DNA of 64,000 nt from Undaria pinnatifida (taxonomy: Eukaryota; Sar; Phaeophyceae; Laminariales; Alariaceae): positions 16,258,543 to 16,322,542 of the forward strand of contig JABAKD010000021.1 in assembly GCA_012845835.1 (NCBI GenBank), written 5' to 3'. The stretch's first letter is position 1. Each line of letters opens with the position of its first letter. The notes below the pieces were generated by a model. The model saw nothing but the letters and a program-made list of their open reading frames with translations. It did no database searches and was not told where the DNA came from. Shown here in pieces: positions 42,392-55,422 of this stretch. Both the position numbers and the translations under genes were made by a program.

Positions 42392-42566
42392 AATGGTCAG
42401 AATGGAAAACTAACCGGAGCGTTGTGATCGCAGGACGATTTAGAAGAAAACACGTTTTTTTTTCTATAGTTGTTTTTTCCATTTTCATATAACTTGGTTT
42501 TAGAGATCCCCCCAGAGACTCGTCCGGCGATCACAGCGCTCCGGTTAGTTTTCCATTCTGAACATT
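42392..42566. mobile_element. 175-bp MITE, GGTCAGAATGGAAAAC termini, copy 2
   Basis: About 40 bp at the left (AATGGTCAGAATGGAAAACT, AACCGGAGCG, GTGATCGC) pair with the right end. It is the same family as 27868-28120. No coding capacity. Confidence 0.8.
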
Positions 42567-42651
42567 TGCCCGGGCGCCTTCGAGTCCGTGAAGAAGTGTG
42601 CTTGTGGGATCTTCAACGTTGCACTATTATACTGAGGGTCTCGTTGTGTTT

Positions 42652-42653
<2 letters not shown>

Positions 42654-42709
<56 letters not shown>

Positions 42710-42726
42710 GCTGTTGCTGTTGTTGT
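42654..42726 (+). repeat. (TTG)n microsatellite
   Basis: About 24 TTG/CTG units, producing artefactual Cys and Val frames. Confidence 0.95.
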
Positions 42727-43564
42727 AGAAAGAGGTTTGAAATGAAGAACATGTATGTGCGATATTCTTGTGCTACTACTCTAGTAGTACCGCTGTATGT
42801 CGTTGCTCTCTTCTCCCTCCACATGACTGTACAAGTCTTCTTTGCTACCTGAGAGAGACTACCGAGCTGGGGTATGAATAGCTACCGGTAGCTGTGCGTG
42901 TCTGTCTGCTCGGCCGGCGGTCTCGCGTACAATTCTTTCACGTGAACTAAATAATTTAATATATATATTGAGATTGATATTTTTGTTTTTGAAACAAAAA
43001 CAAAGGTGACGGCACTCTTGCCCAATTGACACAGATAGCCATCAACACATCTACACTCTTAAAACTACGAGTAGTATGTTCAAGTCGGAAGGTGGCAGTA
43101 ACTCCCTTGACGGGTCAAAACTAAACCGTCAAACTATACCGTCAAACTATACCGTCAAACCATACCGTCAAACTATACCGTCAAACTATACCGTCAAACT
43201 ATACCGTCAAACTATACCGTCAAACTATACCGTCAAACTATATCTTCTGTGGTGAACAAGGTGATACGCACCACTCCACTGCTTTATGATTAACTACTAG
43301 CTGTATACGTATGCAACGGGAATCTTCCCCCTTCCTTGTTGTTCTCGTGTCTAGCTCGCATAATCAAGTCCGTGATCACGGGACAGGCTCCAGTCACTCT
43401 GTCTGTAGGGGAAGAACACCCCACCCAGAGAAAAACATACTGAGCAAGCCAAAAGAGGTAAACGCATATATCATAAATGCATACCTGACACAATGCATGC
43501 CTCGGAGCTCCGCTAGAAAAAAAAAAAGCGAGATCGGGAGTCAGCCTACGATGTGCCAGGTTCG
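42727..43564. other. Unassigned DNA with family Y copy and minisatellite
   Basis: It contains the 13-bp minisatellite and, at 43345-43564, a diverged family Y copy on the minus strand (CAGGCTCCAGTCACTCTG, CTACGATGTGCCAGG). Confidence 0.55.
43115..43242 (+). repeat. CAAACTATACCGT minisatellite
   Basis: About nine perfect or near-perfect 13-bp units. The strings have no unique spacers and no associated cas genes. Confidence 0.92.
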
Positions 43565-44960
43565 TGCATATATAATAATACCCGCACCATCGCCTAGACC
43601 TAGCACCACGCTTATAGCAAACCCCTACATCTATGCGACCTAAAGCTGTTAAAAAACCTTTTGCTCCCCCCCCCCCCCCCCCCCCCCCCAAACCCCTTCG
43701 AACACTCCGCCCTCTCCTCACTGGTTGTACGACTTACAGGATATACACATACACTCCTTTCAAAACCGTCAGATTTGTCCCCTTAAAGGATTTAGAGCTT
43801 CCACGCACAGATTGAGTTGCCCCCCGCCCCCCCAACCCCCCGCTCCCTATGGTTCAAACCCAGGCCCCCACGCCCTTAAAAACTCCGCCCTCCTTTCACC
43901 GGTAATACGACTTACAGGATACACTTGACAAACTGATGCATTTCCTTCCACACCTGTCAGATTTTGTCCCCCTCAAAAACGGGTTTTATAGCGTTTTCCG
44001 CGCACAGACTGACTAACATCACCCTGTTGACCCTGATAAGCTACACTGTAGTTCGAAGGGGAGTCGCCGACCTAAATCCTTAATGAGGACACACAACCCG
44101 TAATACGCGCGATCGGAGTATCACACACAGCTTGCAAAGATGAATTTTCGACAAAATATTCGGTCTCACTACTCGCGTCTGAAAAGCCGACTACACCGCA
44201 GGCCTGTGCATGCCACAAAAAAAAAAGACTGCTACGTATTATTAAAAAAACAAAAATACACTCCAGCTGTGAGATCGAAGATTTTGTCGAAAACCCATCT
44301 TTGCAAGCTGTGAGTGATACTCCGATCGCGCGTATTACGGGTTGTGTGTCCTCATTAAGGATTTAGGTAGGCGACTCTCCTTGGAACTACAGTGTAGCTA
44401 TCAGGGTCAACAGGGTGATGTTAGTCAGTCTGTGCGCGGAAACTATAAACAAACCTTGAGGGGGACAAAATCTGACAGCTGCTGTGGAAGTAAATGCATC
44501 AGTTTATCAAGTGTATCCTGTAAGTCGTATAACCGGTGAGGGGAGGGCGGAGTTTTCAAGGGCATGGGGGCCTGGGTTTGAACACTAGGGAGCGTGGGAG
44601 GCGGGGGGGAGGGGGGGAAGGGCGGGGCAACTCAATTTGTGGGTGTAAACTATAAATCCTTCAAGGGGACAAATCTGACGGTTTTGGAAGGAATGCACCA
44701 GTTTATCGTGTATATCCACTATAAGTCGTACAACCAGCGCGGAGAGGGCGGAGTGTGCGAGGGGGTGGGTGGGCGGGGGGCAAAAGGACTTTTAACAGCT
44801 TTAGGTCTCATATATGCAGGGGTTCGCTATGCGCGTGGTGCTAGGTCTAGACGATGGTGCGGGTGGTGGGGAAGGAGGGGTCGTTGGGGGGGGAGGGGGG
44901 TGAATTGGAGCAGCGGGGCATGGATAGCTCTAGAAAGATAATGAGGTGATTTCGATGTTA
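43565..44960. mobile_element. Foldback family FB, 1.4 kb inverted structure
   Basis: The left arm (C-rich, 43565-44190) and the right arm (G-rich, 44250-44960) carry the same modules in mirror order: CACCATCGCCTAGACCTAGC / GGTCTAGACGATGGTGCG, GTACGACTTACAGGATA, CAGATTTTGTCCCCCTC, GATCGGAGTATCACACACAG. The centre is filled by unrelated sequence. It is the largest family member in the window. Confidence 0.85.
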
Positions 44961-46520
44961 GGTGGGGCGTTTGAGCAAGAGGGACAGGGGGGAAAAAAAG
45001 GAGGGGGGGGGTTAACAGGTTTAGGTAGAGCATATATGTAGGGGCTTGCTGTACGCGTGGTGCTAGGTCTAGGCGATCGTGCGGGTGGTGGAGAAGGAGG
45101 GGGCGTTTGGGGGGGGGGGAGGGCGTTGGCGGGGGAAAGAGGCGGAGGGAATTAAAGCTACGTCATGGATGGCTAGAAAGATAATGACGTGATATCAATG
45201 GCGTAGAAGTGTTGATTACTGTGGCCGATTTCGTTTTTAGGCGGGTCGTTTGAACAAGAGGGAACGGGGAAAAAAAGAGGGGGGGGGATGTTATGTATCA
45301 CACGTAGTACCTATCACTACGCATAATATATATGCACGACAGGCTCAAGTCAATTGGAAAAACAAAGAAATGAGAAGACAAAGAAAAGAAAAGAAAAAAG
45401 AAAAGACAAAAGAAGGAAGCAAGCAAAGGAAATAAAATAATAAAATAACACTAGACTATCGTACTCTAATACATACATACTGCCATATATATTACAGGTA
45501 GCAGACTCCAGGAACAACTGACCAAATAAAGACGGCACCATTTAATAAATATGTTGTTTCTTGTCAGTTGACATTTTTTCCGGCCACGTTTGTCCACCGC
45601 ACGCAACGTACACGGCACCGTGGCCAGTTCCGACGGCTCCTGTGCACGCACAAATAACAGCGAACTCTTCTCGTGCCGGTTTCGCGTACGTCGTTGAGAG
45701 TTCGTCAAGCAAGACAGGTGGGGCAACGTGTGGTTTCACCGGCACCACCACCGCTACTACTATTTACGGGGGACCCTAGTAAATAGGACCTACGGTGGAG
45801 ACAAAAACCTGTATATTCATCTATTTTTGCTAACAAAATTTGGTCCTATTTACTATCGTCCTACGTGAATACTGGGTGTGCGGCATGTTGTGATTTGACA
45901 GGCATCATTGCTGGCCCAGGTACGTAATATACAAGTACAACAGCAGTGTGTGGGTTTTTCTTGCGTGCTTTGGGTCATAGCCTAAGTTGTTTGTGTAGAA
46001 ATATGTAGGTTTGACAAGAATATGCATGTGCGGTATTCATGTAATTATGTACCTGGTATGTCTTTGCTCTCCTCTCTCTCCGCAATGACTGCGACTACTG
46101 CTGCTGCTGTTGTGTCTCGCTTGCTACCTCAGAGCTATCATTTTGTCAACAGGCGGTCTCGTGTCTCGTTTTGAATTCTTTCACGTGAATTCTGTATAAA
46201 ATATTTTCTGAAATGAGATGAGATCAGATTGATATTTTTATGTTCGAAAACAAAAAACGGTGACGACACTCTCTTACTCTACGGACACTGGGTGTGCTGG
46301 ATGTCGACGAGTAGAAGAACGGTTTAATGTGAAGAACACACACACACACACACTCTCTTGACAGACAGCCGACAACACCTCTACCTAAATCATAAGCTCT
46401 ACAAATTTTATATTCAACTCGGAAGGTGGCTGACAGACAGTAACTTGTCGGGTCAAAACTTTACCGTCAGTCTATGTCAGATGATCTGTGGTGTTCACGA
46501 ATGAAACTACCAGGTAGTAT
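44961..46520. other. Foldback distal modules, A-rich DNA, MITE
   Basis: Another set of distal foldback modules is at 45020-45215. A 150-bp block (CACGTAGTACCTATCACTAC) at 45298-45440 recurs at 53396-53480. A partial family X end with (AC)n tail lies at 46275-46352. No gene. Confidence 0.55.
45763..45869 (-). mobile_element. 107-bp MITE with TA target, copy 1
   Basis: The termini TTTACGG and ACGTGAA lie between TA dinucleotides, with inner complementary AGTAAATAGGACC / GGTCCTATTTACT. It is inverted relative to the copy at 50107-50211. Confidence 0.75.
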
Positions 46521-46792
46521 ACCTTGTTTTTGTTTTTGTTTATTTCGTATTTCGTATTTCTCTCTTCCAATGTATTTCTGTTGCTGACGTATGTATGTTG
46601 TGCCTGTCGTACCCAGTACTAGGGCATGACATTGCGTTGTCGAATGCATTACGATGCATTATCTCTGTGTCGTAGCTTGTGACCACAGAGCTGATCTTTC
46701 TAGGGTGAAGAATCAGCACGGACACTGGGTGTGCTGGATGTCGACGAGTAGAAGAACGGTTTAATGTGAAGAACACACACACACACACACAT
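46521..46792 (+). mobile_element. SINE-like family X copy with (AC)n tail
   Basis: It has the same order of blocks as 35510-35811: GTATTTCTGTTGCTGACGTA, GTCGAATGCATTACGATGCA, GGTTTAATGTGAAGAACACA, then (AC)n. It is nearly identical to that copy, so the family was active recently. Confidence 0.8.
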
Positions 46793-48015
46793 ACCGTCAA
46801 CTGACTGCTTTATGTTTAGAATTAATTTAAATTATGCAACGGGAACCTGCTGGATCAGACGTCTCTTTGTAAATGTACAGCAGCAGCATGAGGGGTGCAT
46901 AGTCTATATCTCAGCAACGATGTGCCAGTATTGAACAGTTTGGATACCACCGCCAGCAGCAACGGCATCGGCAGCAGCAGCAGCAAGCAGCAGGAACCCA
47001 GCTCACACTTTCCGTTAACGCCCGCCCCCCCCATGCAGCCCACCCGGAGTATTACCTGCAGTCTGGAACAGAGGAGAGGGGAGAGGCCCTTCGAAAAGAG
47101 GCAAATCGGGCGGAAAAAAATAACAGCCAAAAATCTCGAGATCCGCAGAGTACGGTGCACGAGTGCATGGATGTAGTATAGATAGGGTGCAACATGACAA
47201 CAGCAGCAGCAGCACCGGCAGCAGCAGCAGAAGCAGCACCAGCACCAGCACCACGACAAGCAGCACATAAAATTCACGTATAATCTACTGCGGCGTGCTC
47301 TCGCCGCCTACTTGTAGTCTATCAAGAGTAGGAGGGCGTTTAGTCATCTATCGTAGATGATGCGCGTACCGGTACTTCTTACTTGTACGATACCATATGC
47401 TATACTGCCTGCAACTTGCGTTATTACGGTGGTTAACATATCAACATGTAATGGCATCATCACTATTTGGTTGCTTCTGTCTGTTGTACGAACAAATATT
47501 TTTTTCAGCGCGAATCAAAATGCCCGGCAAGAGGCAGAGAATCGAACGCGGGACGTTTATTCGTTGCATTTCTCGAAACACATAACCAAAATCGTCTCAA
47601 AATAGCAGGATTTTTAACAAAAACAGCTGTTTCTTTCAATATTTTACTGTAGGTTTTTCGCATTTGCGATTGATGATTTTGAAAGGGCCATCCGAAATAG
47701 AATGTTCCCAGAAAAAGTAACCAACAGTACAGCGCCGAATTTAAAAACAGAGCTCTGTGATTGGCTGAGGCTTAAAGAGTTCTGAAAATTGTCATCAACC
47801 ATTGCCAAACGGAGCACAAAGCTAACCGTTGATGTGATTATCAGCTAGCCAGCTACTGGCCAAGCAGAGCATCGCTATTTTTTACACCCCACACCACCAG
47901 CTACCACCTCCTCTTTCCCCTCCCACGCTTGGACACCCTTCGCTACTGTCCACCCTCTAGATCAGAGTCACGCGGGAGACTTGGAGAGAGGGACGGAAGC
48001 ACAGCAGGCTTCACG
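46793..48015. other. Upstream region of the Cys-rich secreted protein gene
   Basis: It includes a CAG/CAC-rich patch (46960-47265) that gives low-complexity frames, then unassigned DNA. TGATTGGCTGAGG at about 47759 contains an inverted CCAAT box about 250 bp before the start codon; its role as a promoter element is inference. No TATA box is evident. Confidence 0.4.
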
Positions 48016-48150
48016 ATGACAAAGTTTGCCATGTCGATGGTGGTGGCGGCTGCGCTTATGGGTGCGGCCGTCGCTTCGCCTCACCCGGAGTGCGAGCCTT
48101 GCGCCGCGGTAGAGCCGGCGAACTTGGAAGCGCTAACCAACAACGGAAAG
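48016..48150 (+). CDS. Exon 1: signal peptide and first half of Cys module 1
   Basis: The exon starts at ATG in CACGATGAC and has 45 codons ending NNGK, with donor AAG/GTGGGT in phase 0. An open frame continues into the intron but its sequence there is not protein-like. An in-frame upstream ATG at 47929 would hide the signal peptide, so the 48016 start is preferred. Confidence 0.82.
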
Positions 48151-51100
48151 GTGGGTGGAGTGAATGACCTATTGCAGTTTTTTGGTCGTGTTGTGGGTGT
48201 GCTGAGTACAGCTCGGCGCCGCGCCGTGCCTGGGTCTGATGGTGATGATGATGAGGCATGCAAAATCTCAATTATGAACCAACCCTTTGGAACTTCACCA
48301 GCGATCAAACTTGTTGTGCGAACGGAGAGGGCCTATAGTCTGCAAGCAGAAGTCAGGCATGTGTGAGGGTCTGCTTTCAACTTTGAAAAGTTTAAAGTGT
48401 CGGCCATATCATGCAGACTAAGCATGTGGTCATGGTCCCGATACAGCTCAGCAGGCAGGCCGTACCGCCCTCTATAGTGAACGGTCCTCCGTGAGAGTGC
48501 TCCTCAATATGCCTCTCTCCCGCACGTGAGAGATACATGATGAAAATGAAGTAGATGGCCTCTGCACTCTCCGCCTCGCCTATTCTTATTCTATCTCTGG
48601 TGATTCATCGCAAAAAAATATCCCGAGAAAACCAGGTGCGTACTGATTTGAGGCAAAAGTTAGATGCTTTGGCAGACAGGATTGAAAAAGACAAGAGTGG
48701 TAAGAAGCACGCAAACAGGCACAAAAGATATCGTGTTTTGGGATCAGGCTTTGGCTCGTGCTAGACACAACCTCCGTACGCACTGCTGATCGCAGAGACC
48801 CTCTTGCTGCGGTACGAGCCAGCTCGTACGAGAACAACATCGGTTATGAGATTTAGGGTATCCGACACGCATAGGCCCCTCATTTCATGTCACACCACTG
48901 TGGACAGAAATGTAGTGATGGTTAACTGATAAATTTGTAAATCAAATTGTTTTTATTTTTGCGTCCAGAAGGTGCTACGTTTTTTGCTGCTATAATTGCG
49001 CCAGAGATCTGCCATCAAATAGCAAACCGGGTCCGCAACGCAGTAAACAGGCCAGGATCTTTACACACTGGAAACAAGTAGTTTGTCCGACTGCTCGGAT
49101 TGATTTTTGATTTTTTTTGTTCGTTTTTTGTGTACTTTTATATTCCGCGCTCAAATTAACTTCTGCATGGCACGACACACGACACAGATCACAGACCGTC
49201 ACCACAGATCACAGATTGCAGACAGACAGGCGCATTGCTTGTGGCACGTAGGGGCCTTGGGGGCGTTCATTGCGGTTGGGTTGGGGTCGGTTAGGATGAT
49301 GAGTCGAGTTTTGTTGCGTTCGTTGGGTCATCTTACAACTTATGCGTTCGAGGCCCTCCTGGTTCCAAGTTTTGCGGGTCGGATCATTTCTGACGGGTCG
49401 GATTGGGTGGGGTTGACCCGGTTCGACTTGCCGCACGTGTTTTTTTGTAAAGACAGCAGTGTTTCCGCTGCTTTATGTTCATTTTTAGACTACCAGGTAT
49501 AATATTATAGTCTACACTTCTTTCCAGCTTCTGGACAAGCCGTGGTCACAGGTGTCGTCCCTTCTCCCCCCCGGGTATTGCCTTCAATTTCTATCGCGCA
49601 TAGGGTTCAGCAATCCCACTGCTCGTCGATTTTTCATCGATGTTGCTAACTCACGCTCTCGCGCTTTCCGCAAGTCAATTTGTGCACAAGAAAAAGTCCC
49701 CACGAATTTATACGAGAATGCACTCGGGCGGGCTCGAACTCGCGAGACTGACCTGTAGTCTATACCACGGACCTAATAACAGCTGGAGTGCATTTTTATT
49801 TTACAATATACCAGGCTCGAGGATAACCTGATGCGCCACCGAGGCGACCGCCGTGTGTATGACCACGTAACTGGTACATTATGTTACCTGGTATGATATT
49901 GATGGTCTATCTGTCTACGCGTCCACGTATAGGCGACAGGAAAGCCCTTGCAGCACGAGGTACTGCTGTACGAACGTAATATCGAGGCTCGTTGCTGCAC
50001 CAGGTGTCTCGTTAATTAATACTCCTGAGTATTAATAGTGGGCTGCCGTAATTTGGAGTATCAAGCCCAAAACGAGCAAGAACACCACGATGAGTACGCA
50101 GGACTATTACGGAGGACGATAGTAAATAGGACCAAATATTGTTGGTAGAAATAGATGAACATATAGGTTTTTGTGTCCACCGTAGGTTCTACTTACTAGG
50201 GTCCCCCGTAATAACTGTATGCAAAACTAATGCTGTGCTGCAGGGCTTAATTAGCAGTTAGTTGCGCCTTTTGCCCCGGCGCAAGATTTTGGGTCGACAT
50301 GACCGCTTTGCGCAACAGCAGCAGCAGTCGCCGCGAGGTTTTGGGCGCGGAACGTTTGGCGCTCTCACCGCAAGCGAATCGTTTTTCTTCGCAGCAGGCT
50401 TTTTTTGGGGGGGTGTCTTTTATTCTAAATCGCAGCAATTGCAGCAGGCGAATTTTTCGTTACTTGGCTTGCTTTTCAGGGGAGGGGTATATATATTCGC
50501 GCATATATTGCAGGTTTTTCGCTCCGGCAGCCCTCCGGGAGCGCGGGGTGCTCGCGCGCCGCAGGCGTGTCAGACGCCGAAACACTAAATAATGCCGTGC
50601 TGTATGTATTGATGGAGTACTTTTGCAGCAGTGGTTGAGTGGTTGTGCCGGATGTAGATGGCCGGAAATATCAGTTTAACGCTATTTCGGTATGTTCCAT
50701 GTTGTGTCCACCCAATGCATTATACTGACATTCCCAATGGATGTCTATATTTCCTAAGCTGGTTGTACTGATGATGTCGTTTGGTTATAAAGAACGGTTT
50801 AATGTGAACACAAAACATAGCAGTTCCGTCCATGTATATCCAGCGCATCCAGTGTCCCTGCCGATGCCTATTATGATACCTGGTCGTCTGTAGGGAGACG
50901 AGCGCTGTGATGTGCTGTATGACGTGGTGTGCTGTACTGTGCTGTATGACACGACCGTTCGCCCCGGTGGCGTATCAGGTCAATCTCGAGCCTAGTATAG
51001 GTCAGTTTCGTGAGTTCGAGCCCCCCGATGCGTACTCCGTATTAATTCGTGGGAACTTTTTCTTGTGCACGAATTGTCTTGCGGTAAGCGCGAGAGCACG

Positions 51101-53024
51101 AGTTAGCAACACTCGATAAACAATCGACGAGCAGTGGGACTGCTGAACCCTATGTGCGATAAAAATTGAAGGCAACAACCGGGGGGAAGAAGGGACGACA
51201 CCTGTGACCGCGGCTTGTCCAGAAGCTGGAAAGTGAAAGTGTTCAAAAAAAAAAAAAAAAAAAAAGTGTGGATCTGACACCAGGTAGGTGCAGTTTTTTT
51301 CGTTCAATATCGTCCATTTATGGTCGTCGCAATTTTCCTTTCTTCCTCCCCATGTATATACGTGCTGCTATTTTCACATTAACTCGTTTAGTAAGGTCGT
51401 GGTTACAGCAGGAAAGCCATATTTGGCAGGGTATGTAACTACCAGGTATTTTATAAAAAATACAAGGGCTCCGCTCCGCGGGCGGCTGACGCCGCCCGCT
51501 ACGCTCGCGCGAAAAAAGGAAGAATGCAACTAAAAACGTATGTAAAGGGGGCAGAAAGAAGAGACCCATGATTTGGTGCGAACAGCGATTTGATAATGCC
51601 AAGAGCTGCTTGTGCAAAGCAAATTGCCCTGTTGTGCTCAGCTGTGCTGTGTGCTTTTGTTACCGGTGTCTGATTGGCAGTATGGGGGTAATTTGCGTGG
51701 GGGAAAAAACAGGGGGCCGTAAAAGATCAAATACATGTAGAAAAAGAAAGAAGAGGAAAAAAAGTAGTACTCCGTACATAACACGCATTATACCCGGTAC
51801 TGCTCTATTTTCGAAAGAAAGCACAGCGCGCAGCGACACAGCACCGCAGCGAAGGGCACGGCACCGCACCGCACGGCTCCGCACGGCGCTACGCTGCGCT
51901 GCTGGGCTATATATAGCCGGACTGATCTGAGCTGGGCGTGCATGTGACCCAACAGCGTACGGTATCTGATGGTATGTACAAACCTGGTGTAGTAGTACCG
52001 GTATGTACTAATGGCGTTTCGTATTTCGAACGAAGCTGGAAAGCACAGAAAAGCTGGAAAGGTTCCGCAAGTAAAATGGAAGTTGGAGCTCTGAGAGGCC
52101 AGGGATGGGCAATCCCTGAGAAAGACAAAATTAAGTAAGTCTATTTCAAGGACGTCAGCCGTGAGTTTGGTGGTATGTATTTGTCAGACGTAACTCACAC
52201 CCCGCGCCTCGAAGCAGGCTCTTCTCCCGCCTCCCCATTACTGCTGTCATATCGTGACAAAAATGCTGCAACACAGCTTGCAAAGATGAGTATTGACCTG
52301 AAATTCGTCAAACTCACGGCTGACGTCCTTGAAAATTAGTTATAATAATGCAGCACTTGGTTCCTTCGTCGACTCGCGTCAATTTGTAGTGCTGTTGTAT
52401 TATACTTGATGTACAGGCAGTATCGGTATGTGGAGAGGCTGCTGTCATGTCGTTTTTATCGCATTCTGATTCACTTATCCATCATCCATCACCATAATGC
52501 AGTAGGAGATGGAGTAGCAGTAGCAGTAGTAGCAGAATATTAATTTGAATACATATTAATAGTAATATTAGTGGTGTAGGATGAAGAATCAGCACGGGAC
52601 ACTAGGTGCGCTGGTGGTGTCGTTGGGTAGAAAGAACGGTTCCCGTGAAGACAACACGCACATCACACACAACAGTTCAGTGTAGTAAGTAATAACAAGT
52701 GGATGCTTTGGTACGACCCCACCCCCTTCGTCCCTTTATTCTGCGCTGCAGTGAACTGCACTGCAACGACGACCATTCTTGTACGCTGCTGTACTTGGTA
52801 CATGGTATCATGATACGACACGTGGTACATACTGGTACATCATACCGCTGTACAATACATCAAAATGCATGCATCAAGCGTTGCTCTAAATGCACGATGA
52901 CGAACGTCAAGCACTCTCTTGATTAAAACCCTGCCGGACATCATAAGTTCAAGTTGATCATCATACTGCGCAAACAATTTTGCACAGAGTACTCATGATA
53001 CGAGTGCATTTTGTATATTGCGAC

Positions 53025-53064
<40 letters not shown>

Positions 53065-55386
53065 GTTGTTCTTCTCACATTAACTCGCATAGTCAAGTCC
53101 GTGGTCACAGGACAGGCTCCAGTCACTCTGGAGCTGAGGAATACCCCAGGGCAAAGCAAACAAACCAAAGGTGGTACACGCATATATCACAGCTGACGCA
53201 ATTCATGCCTCCACCAGAAACATGTAAAAGTGAAATCGGGCGTCAGCCAACGATGTGCCAGGTCCAATCTGGTGCATACGTCACACCTGGAAAACCGACT
53301 ACACCGCTCGCCACCCGACAAAGGAGCAAGACTACCACGCACCTGGTATATTTTGACAAGAGTTAATGAGAAAACAACAAGAACAACAACAACATATATT
53401 ACGCGTAGTACCTATCACTACGCATACGCACGACAGACGCATGTCAATTGGAAAAGAAAGAAACAAAGAAAAGAAGATAAAGGAAAGAAAAGACAAGACT
53501 AGTAGAAGACTTTACGAACAGCCGAGTGCAGGTATATTTTGTTTTACTAATCCTAATCAGGAAGGCGTTATCGTTGTGTGAAGACAACCTGCTGGTATTT
53601 CGTTTTGTTTTTAAATCCTACTCGCCACGTCGCCACGCCTCGTACGTCTGACGTACTCGTACGTATTTATAGTAGGCAGGTAGGCAGGTACTACATATGG
53701 TACAGCACTGCTGTATTCGATCTCACAGCTGGAGTGTATTTTAATTTTTATAATATGGTATAGCACTAAAGTCTAGTATTTATAGTAGGGACAGATGTTC
53801 AGCGCTTGCTGCATCTCAGTCTCTGCGCTCTTGTTCCATAGAATAAACGTGCGAGGTAAAGTAACAATACAAATATATGCATGTGCGAGTGTCTGAAAGC
53901 TCCGTCCAAAATATACAGCAGTGTATGGACAACTCTGCAGCAAACAGTCTGGTATGCAGCAACCCCCCCCTCCCCCTCTCCACTCGGCACGTTCATGATC
54001 TCATGATATCATTATCTGATCATACCCCTACCGCGCATCGCATGGTATCACTTCATAAACACCCCCGTCATTTCCTGCCTGGGCTTGGCCTGGGCACCAA
54101 GGGCAACGGGACTACTCCTTCGGGTACTCTGCCGCTATGAGGCGCTATGACATGTTGACGCTGCGGTGCGCTGTACTAAGAATTTTATACCCCACAACAA
54201 ATAAAAATGATTACCAATTGAAAATTGCTATCGACGCTACTCTGCACGGCACGCAGGTGGTGACGGAGAAGGTGGGTAGCGGTCATCATTTGTTTTTCTG
54301 AAAATAGCCGGCGAAATTGAGAATTTGTTCCGGAAACGTAACTCCTCGTTCCAGTCCAACCGGGGCGTGTGTACCTGTGAGAACAACAACATTCTGTGGC
54401 ATAGTCGACGTGTGTCATGATCTGCAGACAGAGAATATGGAAAAGCTACTCATACGCCGGACGGGGGTGCTGGCTGTGACCGTTGTGTTCGTTGTGTTGC
54501 TGTGCTGTATGGCCGCAACCTATTAATAGCGGCGAAGCCGGTTCTCGCGGCAAAACCTGGAATCACCACCCCCCCCCCCCCCCCCCCCCCCCCCCGCCCG
54601 GCGAAATTACAAAACCTGTGGAACTCAATACCGTTTTTACGTTTTATATTTTTCTGGCGGAGGCATTAATGTCGTCAGCTATTATACATAATATACGTGC
54701 ACGACCACTTTGTTTTTTGTTTTTTTCCCTGGGGTATTCCTCAGCTCATCCAGAGTGACTGGAGCCTGTCCTTTGACCACCGACTTGATCATGCGAATTA
54801 ATGTGAGAACAACAACCGTTACTATTCATCTATCAATACTGCTGTTAGTATATACATATACATATATATATAAAATCACCCTGATAGCTACACTGCTGTA
54901 GTTGCAAGGGGAGTCGCCGACCTATATCCTTGATGAGGACACACAACCCGTAATATGCGCGATCGGAGTATCAGACACAGTTTGCAAAGATGGGTTTCGA
55001 CACAATCTTCGATCTCACAGCTGGAGTGTATTTTTTATTTTTATAATATACATATGCCGGTAAACCTAACGATCTGGCCGCGCGGATCTCCGGTGGTAGC
55101 TTTTTTACCGCATCATGTATCATAGGGATCCCCCACCACGGCCGCGGTATCCTTATACAACGCGTAATGCGGTCAAAATCGCTTGGCACGAGTGAGGAAT
55201 TGCGCCGATTGCACTCATACTAGTCACTCATAACCTCGAACGTGATCAGAATAAAGCGGCTTCCCCCAATACGTCGGTTATATTGCTCTAGGCACAAAAT
55301 CGCTATATTACACCGTAGAGGGAGACCTCCACTTACTAGGGCTCCAGCACCTGTGTGTGTAGTTTTTCTACAAGAGTTAATGTGAG

Positions 55387-55422
<36 letters not shown>

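Noticed and set aside
40992-43242. CRISPR-like regular repeats (40992-41130 and 43115-43242)
   Set aside because: Units of 12-13 bp abut directly with no unique spacers, no cas genes, eukaryotic context: minisatellites.
46855-47277. Cys/Leu-rich minus-strand ORFs
   Set aside because: They derive from CAG/CAC-rich sequence on the plus strand.
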